A stretch of DNA of 64,000 nt from Amaranthus tricolor (Eukaryota > Streptophyta > Magnoliopsida > Caryophyllales > Amaranthaceae), in the NCBI RefSeq assembly GCF_026212465.1, contig NC_080058.1, positions 683,501-747,500 of the forward strand. Direction: 5' to 3'. The notes beneath the pieces were generated by a model. That model did not search any database. It was given only the letters and a program-made list of their open reading frames with translations, and was not told the DNA's origin. The position numbers and the translations under genes were made by a program. Shown piece after piece: positions 1 through 9,925 of this stretch (position 1 is the first letter of the stretch; the number at the start of each line of letters is the position of its first letter).

Positions 1-1061
1 CTTTTATTTACTATCATCCACACAATTTAAATGCTATTATTATTTTTTAACTTTAGTGCAAAGTTTCTTTATGCATTCTAAAATTATTTAAAGAAAAAAA
101 AAATGTTATTTAATGATTAAATTTTTATTTCTAATTAAAATTTTTCTATAAATAATTTATTCCAAATACAAAATAAATAATGTATGGAATTTGCAATAAA
201 GTTGTGGGGTTAACATGTCCTACATTACAAATGTGGATTTATCATTATCATTGATTAACAATACATGACTTTGCATTTTCCAAGGAATTTGTCATGTGTC
301 TAAACAAGAGTGGTGGTAATGGTTTTTTTAAGTTACTCTTTAAATTTTCTTTTTGTTTATCTTTGTTAAAGGACTCTACTTTTAATTTAGTAGTACTCCC
401 TTTTGCTATAGAAATTTGTTTATTTTTTAATTCCTTCCACTAAATATATTCTATTTTTACTTTTATTGTCATAACTTAATTTTTATTAATTTTAATCGAT
501 ACACGTATATAGCTTATTCTTTAATCTAATCTACATAATTATCTTATTTTTTCGTAAAAAACAAGTTTATTCACTTTTCTTAATATTCTCCTTCATTTCA
601 ATATAGCAATTTTCATTCAATCAGTGGGAATAGTAGAGTATTTGGGTGCCGTAAAGGTGTTCATTTTGGGTCGCGTGTTAATAATTATACTACTACTTAA
701 GGTTTTACATAGTCTTAGACTCTTAGTGTCACGTATTTATTATATTGTTTTTTCAAATATTGTTCGTCGATAATAAGATTGTTAACCTCGAAATATATAG
801 TGTTTAACATTACTATTATACTTAATATGTTCTATTAGACTTGTAACTAATAGTTATTTTTCCCTATAACATCATGCCATAATCAGTTACAAGTATTTTA
901 GAATTGAGGTAATATATAAAAATTCAGGTAAATTTTAGAATATTTATTTTATAACGTAAAGATTTATTATTAGTTTTTATAAATATGATTGGTATTCATC
1001 CATCACCATGACCTTTCCTTTCAAAGTGTCATCCTCCATTATTTCTCAGCTACTTACATAA
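1..1061. other. AT-rich intergenic DNA
   Basis: I see no coding exon, RNA gene or complete repeat here. The stretch is AT-rich, with short A and T runs. A weak, decayed Stowaway-like inverted pair may lie between about 394 and 640, but the ends do not match well enough to call. The mariner element starts immediately downstream. Confidence 0.5.
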
Positions 1062-1063
1062 TA

Positions 1064-1093
1064 CTCCCTCCTATTCAGGTGAGATGTCCCATT
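1064..1093 (+). repeat. Left terminal inverted repeat of the mariner element
   Basis: It starts CTCCCTCCTATTCAGG and runs into GATGTCCCATTT. The inverse complement of 4568-4597 matches it with a few changes. In mariner elements such ends are bound and cut by the transposase. Confidence 0.9.
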
Positions 1094-1131
1094 TGACTTT
1101 TCACGGATTTTAAGAAAAGTCAAAATGGGAC
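1086..1131. repeat. Subterminal hairpin inside the left mariner end
   Basis: GTCCCATTTGACTTTT is followed after a short loop by its near-exact inverse, AAAAGTCAAAATGGGAC. This gives a stem of about 16-17 pairs in the first 70 bp of the element. It duplicates the inner part of the TIR in inverted orientation and could be an extra transposase contact site. Confidence 0.7.
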
Positions 1132-1821
1132 CCTAAGAGAGGAGAGAGAGTAGTATTATGGGTTTTTAATTGTAAAGATTAAGGAATTAATGATTCCCAC
1201 CAAATTAAAAGCTGATTTTTTTTGGCACCAAAAGTTTGAAATTTTTTTGCGCCACAATTACATCGATAATTTAATTAAGTCCTAAATTACATAATTAAGT
1301 CCTAAATTGCGCCACAATTACGTTTACAATAATTTTTGCAAATTACATAAGTTTGTCAAGAGTACTAAAAATTAAAAACATCAATTACGGTATCTCCGAG
1401 AGCCTTCTCAATTCTTCAACAGCTTCGGTGTAGTTGCAGTCGTTACTGATCATGTGAGTGCGAATTTTTTTGCGATCATTGACTTCAGATTTTCCAAATT
1501 ACCCAAAAAATGCATTAATAATTTCTTAAATAGCCTCCAATTTATAAACAACCAATTCATGAAAATATCATCACAGTACCCACATAATTTTGAAACCCAA
1601 AATGAAAATGTCCAAAAAGAAGGAATTGAATACATATTCAGAAACTGCCGCCAACAATTCATGAAAATTCCCAAAGCACACAGCCAAAATTTGAGAAAAC
1701 AGAAAGTGTGGCGCCAAAAATGAAATTTGCAACAAGAAGATAAAATCAATCATAACTTTACAAAACAGAAAGCATAAATAGACAATGACAAAGCTCATTT
1801 ATTACACAATCAACTAAAACA

Positions 1822-3261
1822 ATGGCTCCTACAAAACAATTAACTACACAACAAAGAGAGAGCATAATGCAGAAGCTACTGTCTGCATTAAATAAGAAGG
1901 GCAAACCAGCGCTAGGCACAATCAACGCACTTGCGATTGAGTTTGAGGTTTGTAGGAAAACAATTACACGATTGTGGAATGATGTCAAGAAGCAGATGAC
2001 AACCAATACCACAATCATTAACCTCAACAGCAAGAGATGGGGGAAAGAAGCAGCAAACAAAATAAAGTTTGATGAAGAAAAATTTAAGGCAATCAAATAT
2101 GAACTCAAGGGTACACAGCATTCAGTAGCAAAGCAAATGGAAGTGTCACAATCAACGGTGTGTAGGTGGAAGAGGAACAAAGTAATAAGAAGGCACACAA
2201 ACGCAATCAAACCAGCTTTGAATGAAAACAACAAGTTACACAGGTTAAGCTTTGCATTATCTAAATGTGAATACAATGAACAAAATGATCAATTCAAGTT
2301 TAAGCCATTTACTAACGTTGTTCACATAGATGAAAAACATTTCTATCTAACCCGAGAGACACAAAGTTATTATCTAGCTCCGGGTGAAGTAGAACCACAT
2401 AGAGAATGTCAATCAAAAAGGTTCATACCAAAAATAATGTTTATGTGTGCTGTAACAAAGCCTATATTTACAACTGAAGGTGATGTTTTTTTTGATGGAA
2501 AGATAGGCATTTGGCCATTTATTACACAGGAGCCAGCAAAAAGAAGCTCAAAGAACAGGAAAAGGGGGGAGATGGAAACTAAGCCAATACAGTCAATCAC
2601 AAAAGAGCACATTAGAGAAATGCTTATCAATAATGTGCTGCCAACCATTAGGGCAAAATGGCCTGCTGAATTATCCAAGCGTATTTACATTCAACAAGAC
2701 AATGCCAAACCTCATATAGCACACAATGACAGAGGGTTTTTAGAAGAGGCAATGAAAGATGGATTTAATATACAATTAGTCCAACAACCTCCAAATTCCC
2801 CTGACATGAACGTGCTAGATTTAGGTTTTTTTAGATCAATTCAAGCTTTGCAATATCAAAAATCAGCTTACAATGTTAAAGAGTTGCTTAAGGCTGTGAA
2901 TAATGCATTTCAAAATCTGAGTCCACAATGTTTAAGGTTTGTATTCATAACTTTACAAGCTTGTATGATAGAGGTCATGAAAAAACAGGGGGGGTTTGAC
3001 TATCACATTCCTCACATGAACAAAACAAAGGCAGCAAGGGAAGGGACTTTACCAGATTACCTCACTATTGACAAACAATTGGTTGTGGATTCACTTCAAT
3101 ATTTATTCACAAAGCTAAGTAATGAAAAAATGAATCAGCTTGTGGAAGTCATTGGGTATGCAGGGGGATATGAAGAAGGGGATTTGAATGTAGAAATGTC
3201 AGTAGTAACCAACAACCAAAGTCATCAAATGTCAACAGTTGCAACAGCAACCTTCGTGTAA
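1822..3261 (+). CDS. Mariner-like transposase, DD39D type
   Basis: A 479-aa protein in a single exon, the usual size for plant MLE transposases. It would bind the element's terminal repeats and catalyse cut-and-paste transposition in the nucleus. The N-terminal 130 residues carry two helix-turn-helix-like segments: one near residues 30-60 (INALAIEFEVCRKTITRLW) and one near 100-125 (SVAKQMEVSQSTVCRWKR). The catalytic triad is complete: D170 in HIDEKHF, D293 in QQDNAKPH and D333 in NVLDLGFF. Exactly 39 residues separate the last two, which is the plant signature. The ATG at 1822 is the first in frame. There is no internal stop or frameshift. The convergent gene's stop lies about 240 bp downstream of this stop codon. 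Confidence 0.95.
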   Translation: MAPTKQLTTQQRESIMQKLLSALNKKGKPALGTINALAIEFEVCRKTITRLWNDVKKQMTTNTTIINLNSKRWGKEAANKIKFDEEKFKAIKYELKGTQHSVAKQMEVSQSTVCRWKRNKVIRRHTNAIKPALNENNKLHRLSFALSKCEYNEQNDQFKFKPFTNVVHIDEKHFYLTRETQSYYLAPGEVEPHRECQSKRFIPKIMFMCAVTKPIFTTEGDVFFDGKIGIWPFITQEPAKRSSKNRKRGEMETKPIQSITKEHIREMLINNVLPTIRAKWPAELSKRIYIQQDNAKPHIAHNDRGFLEEAMKDGFNIQLVQQPPNSPDMNVLDLGFFRSIQALQYQKSAYNVKELLKAVNNAFQNLSPQCLRFVFITLQACMIEVMKKQGGFDYHIPHMNKTKAAREGTLPDYLTIDKQLVVDSLQYLFTKLSNEKMNQLVEVIGYAGGYEEGDLNVEMSVVTNNQSHQMSTVATATFV

Positions 3262-3503
3262 GCAAAAGAACAGCAACCAACAACAATTTTTGGGACACAG
3301 AAGAAAGCAACAACAGCACAGAAGCAACAACAGCACTGAAGCACAGAATCAAACACAAGCATAACCAGCACAACTTCATTAATCAAATGTAAATTCCTTT
3401 TCAATTTGGACATATTTTTGGGAACTTTAACATGGGATGTTTCAGAAGCAAACAACAAACATTGTATGTTGTTTTCAATGAAACATTTTTATTCAAATAT
3501 ACA

Positions 3504-4160
3504 TTAGTGAAAAAAATTGGTTGTTTTAGAACTCTCAGGTAAATTTCTTTTTTTTTTTGAAATCATTGAGTATAAAATCGAACATCTTTGTGCAGTAAAC
3601 GTTGCAAAACAATCCAAACCCCCTTTGTTCGATTTTTTGGTGGCTAAAACTGCTCTCACTTTGAGATCACAGAGCAATGAAATTAAATGCATAAAAAACG
3701 TTTAACTTAAAAATCATCATCAGTCAAAATGAACATGCACCAACACAAACAGAAACTCACTTGAGAAAGGACCAAGCTTATCAAGCCAATCTTCTTCTTC
3801 ACAATCAGTATTCGAAAAAACAGCATCAATGGAAGAATATTCACGATCAGGATACATATCAGGCTCAGGTGTGTAAATGGGTTCACCTTCAGAGTCAAGT
3901 TCTCTTCCCCACTTAGGATCAGTCTCAACAGAAGTTGAGTCATCATTGTAATCATAAGACTCTTCCTCAAACGATTTCAGTCCAGATCTAGGGTTTCCAT
4001 CATCGAACCCCTTAAAGTCTATCTTAGAAGGCGATTTGTAAGGAGATTTGGGGATTCTCAGAAGTAAAGAAGTATGCGACTTAGGGTTTTTCATGGGTGA
4101 GTCGATTTTCGAGTTAGGATTCTTCAGGGGGGATTTTAATGGCGAACTGGAGTTTGCCAT
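3504..4160 (-). CDS. Antisense second gene inside the mariner element, two putative exons, unknown function
   Basis: Exon 1 (4160-3761) starts at an ATG and encodes 133 residues. They are Ser/Pro/Lys-rich at first (repeats of the type SPLKSPLKNP) and then very acidic, ending in EEEDWLDKLGPFS. A clear donor, GTGAGT, sits at 3760. An acceptor ending GAGAGCAG at 3650 would remove 111 nt and continue in frame for 48 codons (3649-3504), giving 181 aa. Without splicing the frame stops at 3720 after 146 aa. Telomere-box-like AAACCCTA motifs lie just upstream of the ATG, as in many plant 5' leaders. I do not recognise the protein. It could be a captured host gene fragment or an accessory gene of the element. 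Splicing is inference. Confidence 0.5.
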
Positions 4161-4165
4161 GATTT

Positions 4166-4361
4166 AGGGTTTTCACAGAAGAACAAGAAACACGATAAGG
4201 AAGAAGGTGAAGCTTTCAATGGAAGATTAAGAGAAACGACAGAATATCAAATGGGGAATGGGTAGGGTTTTCAGAGAAGAACAAGAAGCACGCTAAGGAA
4301 GAAGGTGAAGGTTTCAATGGAGGAGTAAGAGAAACGGCAGAATATAAAATGGGGAATGGGT
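4166..4361. repeat. 98-bp tandem duplication upstream of the antisense mariner gene
   Basis: Two direct copies, 4166-4263 and 4264-4361, start AGGGTTTTCA and differ at about ten bases. A third partial start follows at 4362. They lie in the presumed leader or promoter of the minus-strand gene and each contributes a telomere-box-like AAACCCTA on the minus strand. Confidence 0.85.
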
Positions 4362-4567
4362 AGGGTTTTAGGATTATAAAGGGAGGAGGTGTAAATGGGT
4401 GGGATTAATTAAGATTTAATTATGTTGATTAATTATAAGGGAGGGAAAATTAGTAAGGGTAATAAAGGGTATAATTGAAAATAGGATAAAGTACTAAGGG
4501 TATTATAGTCAAAAATCCATGCCAAAAATAGAAATGGGACATTTAAGCTGACTTGACCATAAAAGGA

Positions 4568-4597
4568 AATGGGACAGTTCAGCTGAATAGGAGGGAG
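4568..4597 (-). repeat. Right terminal inverted repeat of the mariner element
   Basis: Read on the minus strand it starts CTCCCTCCTATTCAGC and continues into CTGTCCCATTT. A further GTCCCATTT block lies just inside, near 4533-4541, giving a possible second transposase-binding copy. Confidence 0.9.
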
Positions 4598-4737
4598 TAT
4601 AGTTCTAGAAGAAGAAACACAGAGTTTTCGTTGCTGTGAAACTTACTTAAATTTTCCATTAACGACAAATACTATCTCTTCAAATAATGTTACAGTTTTG
4701 TAGAAAAATAGTGAAAAACTAGAAAAAGTGAATTAGT

Positions 4738-4820
4738 TGTTGGGATTTCTAACATAGGCCTCAATCATTAGCTTAAACTTTTGGTTGAATTGGTTTAATT
4801 TCGTGACATGGCATTAGAGC
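4738..4820 (+). mobile_element. LTR remnant with tRNA-Met-like primer-binding site
   Basis: TGTTGGGATT opens a shortened LTR-like stretch that ends TGACA at 4808. TGGCATTAGAGC follows (4809-4820), two changes from TGGTATCAGAGC, the initiator-Met primer-binding site of many plant Ty1-copia elements. The middle of the LTR appears deleted. The copia remnant next to it lies in the opposite orientation, so the two pieces may come from different insertions. Confidence 0.5.
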
Positions 4821-4984
4821 TAAGCTTAACCAATAACCATAATACATAGACGAAGAGAGTCAAGGAAGGCAGTGAAACAATGTCATCCGCATAAAGCAGA
4901 AAATAGGTAATATCAAACCCAAGTTAATACATAAAATAGAGAATTATCAGAACTGTTGTTTCGAAAGTCGATAGTAGTTATAAA

Positions 4985-5480
4985 TTCAACAAACCGCTAA
5001 TACCAAGTATGAAGTGCCTGCTTAAGACTGTACAAAGATTTGTGTAACAAATAAACATAATTAGGATGAGCAGAGTCACGAAATCCCATAGGCAGATGCA
5101 TGTGAAATGTCTCATTTAAACGACCATGAAGAAAAGCATTAATGAACATCTAACTGATGAATAGGCTAAGATTTAGCAAGAGCAATACGGAGAACAATTC
5201 GGTGAGAAGTAGGCTTAACAACTGGACTAAAGGTCTCATCACAATCAACTACGCTGCGATTTTCCATCACCCACTAAATAACGAGCCTTGTATCGCTCAA
5301 AAGAACCATTAGACCTAGTCTTATGCCAAAAAAGTTCATAAAGAACGGATGATATTAGCATTGGAAGGTTAAGGTACAAGTTTCCAAGTATTGCTTTCAA
5401 TTAAAGCATCATATACATCTTCCCTGGAACATTTTCAATTTAGGTCGCATAAGGCACCGACAGAATCCTTAGGAATATGA
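4985..5480 (-). pseudogene. Decayed Ty1-copia reverse transcriptase fragment
   Basis: Minus-strand translation in shifting frames gives typical copia RT blocks in the correct order. ALIESNTWKLVP lies near 5410, FERYKAR near 5300 and DCDETFSPVVKPTSHR near 5230. HGRLNETFHMHLPMGF and LLHKSLYSLKQALHTW lie between about 5110 and 4990. Several frameshifts and stops separate the blocks. The fragment lacks gag, integrase and any matching LTR pair. It is a dead remnant. Confidence 0.85.
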
Positions 5481-5489
5481 GAAATAGAT

Positions 5490-6840
5490 TGGGTAGTGTA
5501 TACATGCATGCGGGAATATTTTGGGTTGGGTTTATATGTGTCGTTTTGACTACGAGCAGTAAGACAGGGTGGAGGAACGGAGAAGGTGGTCTGGCAGCAG
5601 TAGGTGGTTGATAAGGATTCAGACTGAGCTATGAAAGGATAGTTGAATGTGGCCCAACAAGAAATGAGGGGCCATTATACAAATAGGAGGACAAAGAACC
5701 GAATAGGAGGGGGATATTTTGTGCGCTTAGGCTGCCAGGGGGGGTCCAGCGAGAGGAAAAGAGGGAGTTGGAGGTACGAGATTTGGACTGAGAAAGGTGT
5801 TCATGATTGGACTAGTCCAATAGAAATTGAGTAAGAATGTGAGTAAATAGTTTTAATTTCTAATTCTTTAAATCTACCATTAATTTAGTTTTTTAATATG
5901 AATTTAGTTATAGAATCTTTATATTGGGAAACAAATTTCAACCAATAATACATTAGGTTTGTTTTAATATGTAGGATCTTCATATTAGGAAACAAATTTC
6001 AACCAATGTCTTGTAGCAAGTTTTATTTTTTCAAATAAAAAGATAAATTAAAATAAAATATCAAAAAAATAGTTAAAAAAATATTTTAAAATTTTTTTGA
6101 TTTTTTTAATTATTCAGAATTTTTTATGTAAATGTTCAAAAATTTTCTCTAATTTTACATTAATTTTTCATTTATTTTTTTCGTGAATTACCTACTGTAG
6201 CAGGTTATTGGGTTACCCAAGCTTATTCTAGGCAAATACCCTCTAAAATTGGGATTATTCATGGTTAATCAACAGGTGGAATTATTATAAGAAAATCATG
6301 AAAAGGTTGGATTATTTTTGATAAATTTTCCAACATAAATTAACAATATAAATAATATTTAAAAAATTAAGATTGATTGAAGGAATCAAAACAAAATTTT
6401 AAAACTAAATGTCCAAAATTATATGCTACAATTTATAAGCATAGAGTAAAAATTCTAAATTAAATTTAAAAAAAAAGACATTTTAATTGTAGTTTAGACT
6501 ATTTCATAAATAGGAAATTTTCAACTTATAATTTTCTAAAACAAAAACATTCCTAAAACTTTCCTAAAAAAGCTTTATAAATAAGACACCTACATAACAT
6601 ACATAATAATTCCATCACAAAACTACACTCCTAATCTTTTTTAACATCAAAAAACTCATACTCCTATTACTCTCCCACTGCAAAAAAAAAAAAAAATTGT
6701 TAATATTTTTCTCCCTTCAAACTATGGCTATCAATATGTCTTTATATGGTGAAAGTTTCAAAATATTTTCATAGCTATTTGTAAAACTTTTATACAAGTT
6801 ATCAGTTATAGCTATAGAGATACGAAGCTTTCTCTCTGAA
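5490..6840. other. No gene recognised
   Basis: A GC-richer patch (about 5560-5800) has an open frame but no recognisable protein, and may be further transposon debris. From 5840 on the sequence is strongly AT-rich. A direct repeat of about 30 bp (aaacaaatttcaaccaat type) occurs near 5930 and 5990. Confidence 0.4.
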
Positions 6841-6849
6841 CACCCTTTT

Positions 6850-7530
6850 ATGGAGAAACAATGTTATAATTCAAATACAAAAACTACGGAATCGTTGATT
6901 ATACAAAATAATTCTTGTTTACTGCAGGTTTGTTTTTTATTCAAAAATCACACTAACAATGGTGTTCCTATCAATTCCCTCAAATTTATAACTGAGAAAG
7001 GGCGTGTTTTAATTCACAGGAGCCAACTAAATTATTCTTGTGTAATCCTGTAGCAAAACTTGATTACCCATTACATTGCCGAATAATAAATTAGCTGAAA
7101 AATACAAGAACAATGCAGATGTTAATATAGTCTTTATTTGTGATTCTATTAATTTATCAACCAAAAAAATAATAAGTTTCCATTAGATTATACCCTTAGT
7201 CTTTGATGTTGTAGTAAATGATTTGGAATATTGTTGGAATAGTAAGTATAATGTGTACATGTTAGAGGAAGGTGATTACGCACTTAAAACAAAAAATTTA
7301 ATAACCAGGGGGAAAAAGTTGGATTTTGATAATCATGTATGCTTCAAAGATGGTTTATATTTCATGTCAATATCCAGTTGTTGTTATAGAGCTGAATCTC
7401 CGTATTATTACCCTTATATAATTTATTATAACATGGAAAATGAAGCTTCAAGTATGATTTCATTGCCTCATGAAGCCAAAGAAAATTTTAATTAAAACGA
7501 TTGTTATTTTCGCATGTTTGAATGGAAGCG
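6850..7530 (+). pseudogene. Decayed protein gene, possibly F-box/DUF295-like
   Basis: Open pieces at 6850-7053 and 7223-7495 are joined by frame-shifted protein-like sequence (PLHCRII, NKLAEKYK, VNIVFICDS). The 3' part reads YYPYIIYYNMENEASSMISL, then NFN, a TAA at about 7493, and then RMFEWKR in the same frame. A 'FDVV...YNMET...RMFEWK' layout recalls the C-terminal half of plant F-box-associated proteins, but no F-box is visible and the family call is weak. The coding trace stops where an LTR-like sequence begins at 7532. Confidence 0.35.
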
Positions 7531-7531
7531 T

Positions 7532-8480
7532 TGATAAGTGTGATTATTTGCACTTATTCGTGTTATTTTTATACTCCTTATGTCATGTTTTAGTGGGTTT
7601 AAGGTAGTGTTGTTTGTGTTATTTGATATTTTTGTCTCATATGTTTAATATTGTGTTTTTTGTAATTCTGAGGCAAAAATCGGAGTTTTATTAGTATCTG
7701 GGGGTGATAAGAGGGTGAAGGCTTGGAGAAATGGCCTAAGACCCCTAAAAGAAGTGAAGAGATCGAGCCAAACAAGTCCCAAGGGAAAAAAACGAGTCGT
7801 AGCTAAGCCGTGCCAAAAAGCCACGACCCGTCGCTCAGCTACTGGAATCCAGAACAAAAGCAACGAGTCGTCCCCAATTTGCCACGACTCGTCGCACATC
7901 CACTGAAGTCATCATAGTATTCCAGAGCTAAAGCAACGAGTCATCTCTAACTTGCCACGACTCATCGCATATTCACTGAGGTCACATACCCTAGGCAGAA
8001 CAAAAGCAACGACTCGTCGCTCCTAATGTCACGAGTCGTTGCCATCACGTCAGGTGTCTTTTTCGTGTGTTTTGACGGTTACTTTTTGGAGCCACTATAA
8101 ATATTGGTAGTTATTTTTTATCATCCAGTCAGTTTTTCATTTTTTTAATTTTCAGCATTTTTCTTTTTATTCTTCTTTGAGAGCTTTCATTGTTGAACTA
8201 CATTGTTACATTTAATTCCTTGCAATTTACATTTATGTTTTTCTCTTTCTTAATTTATTGCTTTATTATTTATCTTTGTGCATTAAAATTATTCATCATT
8301 TTCATGTTTAGTATTTCAACTAGGATTTCATTCATCATTAATTGCATGTTCATCATGTCTAGTGAGTAGTTTTCTTCTCTAGGGTTAGGGTATAAACCCT
8401 AATTCGAAACATGGAATGATAGTTTATCGATTAATTGTGTGAAATTTAGGTCTATGATTAAACCTATGCTTAATGAATCT
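7532..8480 (+). mobile_element. LTR-like sequence (probable solo LTR or fragment of a gypsy element)
   Basis: It begins TGATAAGTGTG, a start common in Ogre/Tat-type LTRs. It contains repeated 15-bp motifs at 7792-8045, a TATAAATATTGG core promoter near 8096, and a T-rich leader-like stretch afterwards. The 3' end is not defined: I found no clear CA terminus or target duplication, so the right boundary is approximate. It appears to have inserted into the pseudogene just upstream. Confidence 0.45.
7790..8045. repeat. Alternating ACGAGTCGT / ACGACTCGT motif cluster
   Basis: At least eight copies of CAACGAGTCGT or GCCACGACTCGTCGC alternate in both orientations near 7792, 7820, 7861, 7881, 7933, 7955, 8008 and 8029. 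Pairs about 20 bp apart form imperfect stem-loops. Unit spacing is about 70-75 bp. The cluster lies just upstream of the TATA box at about 8096, where enhancer-like repeats of an LTR U3 would be expected. Confidence 0.75.
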
Positions 8481-8787
8481 TAGTTTAAATATCTTTATTA
8501 ACCTTTTCAATAAAACGAAAGTTCAAGATTAGTATTAATTTATGATAAAAGAAGAATACTGGAATAAGACTAATAATAATATCATCATCATAAAAAGTGA
8601 AGTACGATTAATTGGACACATAAAATTTGAAAACAATCTATAAGATTTTAAGACCACGATAAGTTTAAAATATTTGACATGTAAAATATTAGAATCACTA
8701 AAATTAAATTGTTGATGGGGATATGACACATTAATAAATATTCATTAATCAGCCAATGATCCATTAATATATCTAGTGGTTAAGAGT
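8480..8787. other. AT-rich intergenic DNA, nothing recognised
   Basis: No supported coding or RNA feature between the LTR-like stretch and the Stowaway element. Confidence 0.4.
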
Positions 8788-8789
8788 TA

Positions 8790-9049
8790 CTCCCTCTGTT
8801 TTTACATGTTTTTTATTCATTTATTTTTTTCGTAGATACCATTGCAAATTTTAAAAAATCAAATAATTTTACGTGTGAGTTTTTAAAAACTCTAAAAATG
8901 TTGATATTTAGAAAGTATATATTGAAACCAATCTAACAAGATCCCACATGAATATGTTTTTTCTTATAGATTGATAAGAAATCGTAATTAAAGTTTAACA
9001 CTAAAATTCGTAAATTCTATTTTAGAATAAGATATGAAAATGGAGGAAG
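8790..9049. mobile_element. Stowaway-type MITE
   Basis: A 260-bp AT-rich element that starts CTCCCTCTGTTTTTAC and ends, inverted, CTTCCTCCATTTTC. TA flanks each end (8788-8789 and 9050-9051). The ends resemble the mariner TIR at 1064, consistent with Stowaway MITEs being mobilised by plant mariner transposases. Confidence 0.8.
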
Positions 9050-9925
9050 TATAATAATATAGAAGTAAGTCTTAATTAATTCAAGTTGGTATTATTCCCC
9101 TTTTCATTATTTCATAATAAATGTCATAATATAAAATATATTACTCCTAATATTTTATTTATTTGCAAGTTATAATAATAAAGTATATAATAATATATGC
9201 AAGTTAATTAAGTAAATTTTATTTATTTGCTCTGACAATTACTCCTAATATTTTCCTATAAAGATGTAAATAATCATAAATTTTATATAAAACTATCTAA
9301 TTAAATAACTTAAAGAAAAAAATAAAAATGCAATAGGAAAATATTCAAAACAGACAAAGAAAGATGATTTCAAAGGAAAACTACATCATTAAAATGTACT
9401 GCCATGTAGCATTCTGATTGTTACTTTAGTTTATGTTATGATTATACTTTCATTAAGACCACAAACATGATGTATAATCTCAACCCCTCTTGTATGAGAC
9501 CATCTCACCGCGAGACGAGTACATATAAAAGGTCTATTATGTTAAAAGTTTCTATTATTTATCTATTTAATACAAATATGAGGCACGTTTTATGGTGAGA
9601 CTGTCTCATAAAAGAATTTGCATAATCTATGAAATTTGTAAAGACATGGAGATTACAAATATATAAACATACAGAAAATTTGCCATGAAAAATTCAATTC
9701 AATTGTTCACAAGGGATTCACCAATTGTGACAATAATTATCAAGTTTATACATTCATTTTCGGGGAATTTATAAATTTGTAATAATCAACATAAAACATG
9801 GAGGATGTAGTTGTACTGTACATCTTCAGCAATTGGCAAATGAATTTACAGGTAAAGCTCCTCTTTATGCTGCAAAACATTGCAAAAAGGGAGTATAACC
9901 CATTAAACTTGTTTGTATTATGCTT
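9050..9925. other. Intergenic DNA and 3' flank of the CCCH gene
   Basis: AT-rich, with one small inverted-repeat element (9491-9614). The part nearest 9925 is likely the 3' UTR of the minus-strand zinc-finger gene. Confidence 0.4.
9491..9614. mobile_element. Short inverted-repeat element (GAGAC family)
   Basis: The left end TGTATGAGACCATCTCACC pairs with the right end read inverted, TTATGAGACAGTCTCACC, about 120 bp apart. Related single ends occur elsewhere in the window (near 17438, 48790, 48880 and 60965). No clean target duplication was found. Confidence 0.55.

Larger units (their letters stand above)
1064..4597 (+). mobile_element. Complete plant mariner-like element (MLE) with TA target duplication
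   Basis: The element is 3534 bp long. Both ends read inward as CTCCCTCCTATTCAG, followed by a near-identical GTCCCATTT block, giving terminal inverted repeats of about 28-30 bp. A TA dinucleotide flanks each end (1062-1063 and 4598-4599), the target duplication expected for Tc1/mariner. The CTCCCTCC terminus is the one shared by plant MLEs and Stowaway MITEs. Inside are a full transposase gene on the plus strand and a convergent second gene on the minus strand. The transposase frame is open from start to stop and both ends are well preserved, so the copy may be autonomous or recently so. Activity is inference. Confidence 0.93.

Noticed and set aside
1450..1798. Open frames between the mariner left end and the transposase
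   Set aside because: They overlap each other on both strands, are low in complexity and lie in the transposase leader.
5643..5834. Short open frame in a GC-richer patch
   Set aside because: No domain, homologous block or splice context is visible. It is probably transposon debris.
7790..8045. CRISPR-like regular repeats
   Set aside because: Units are imperfect, alternate in orientation and sit in a plant LTR-like sequence. The same reasoning rejects the GTCGGACCCC clusters in the Tat element.
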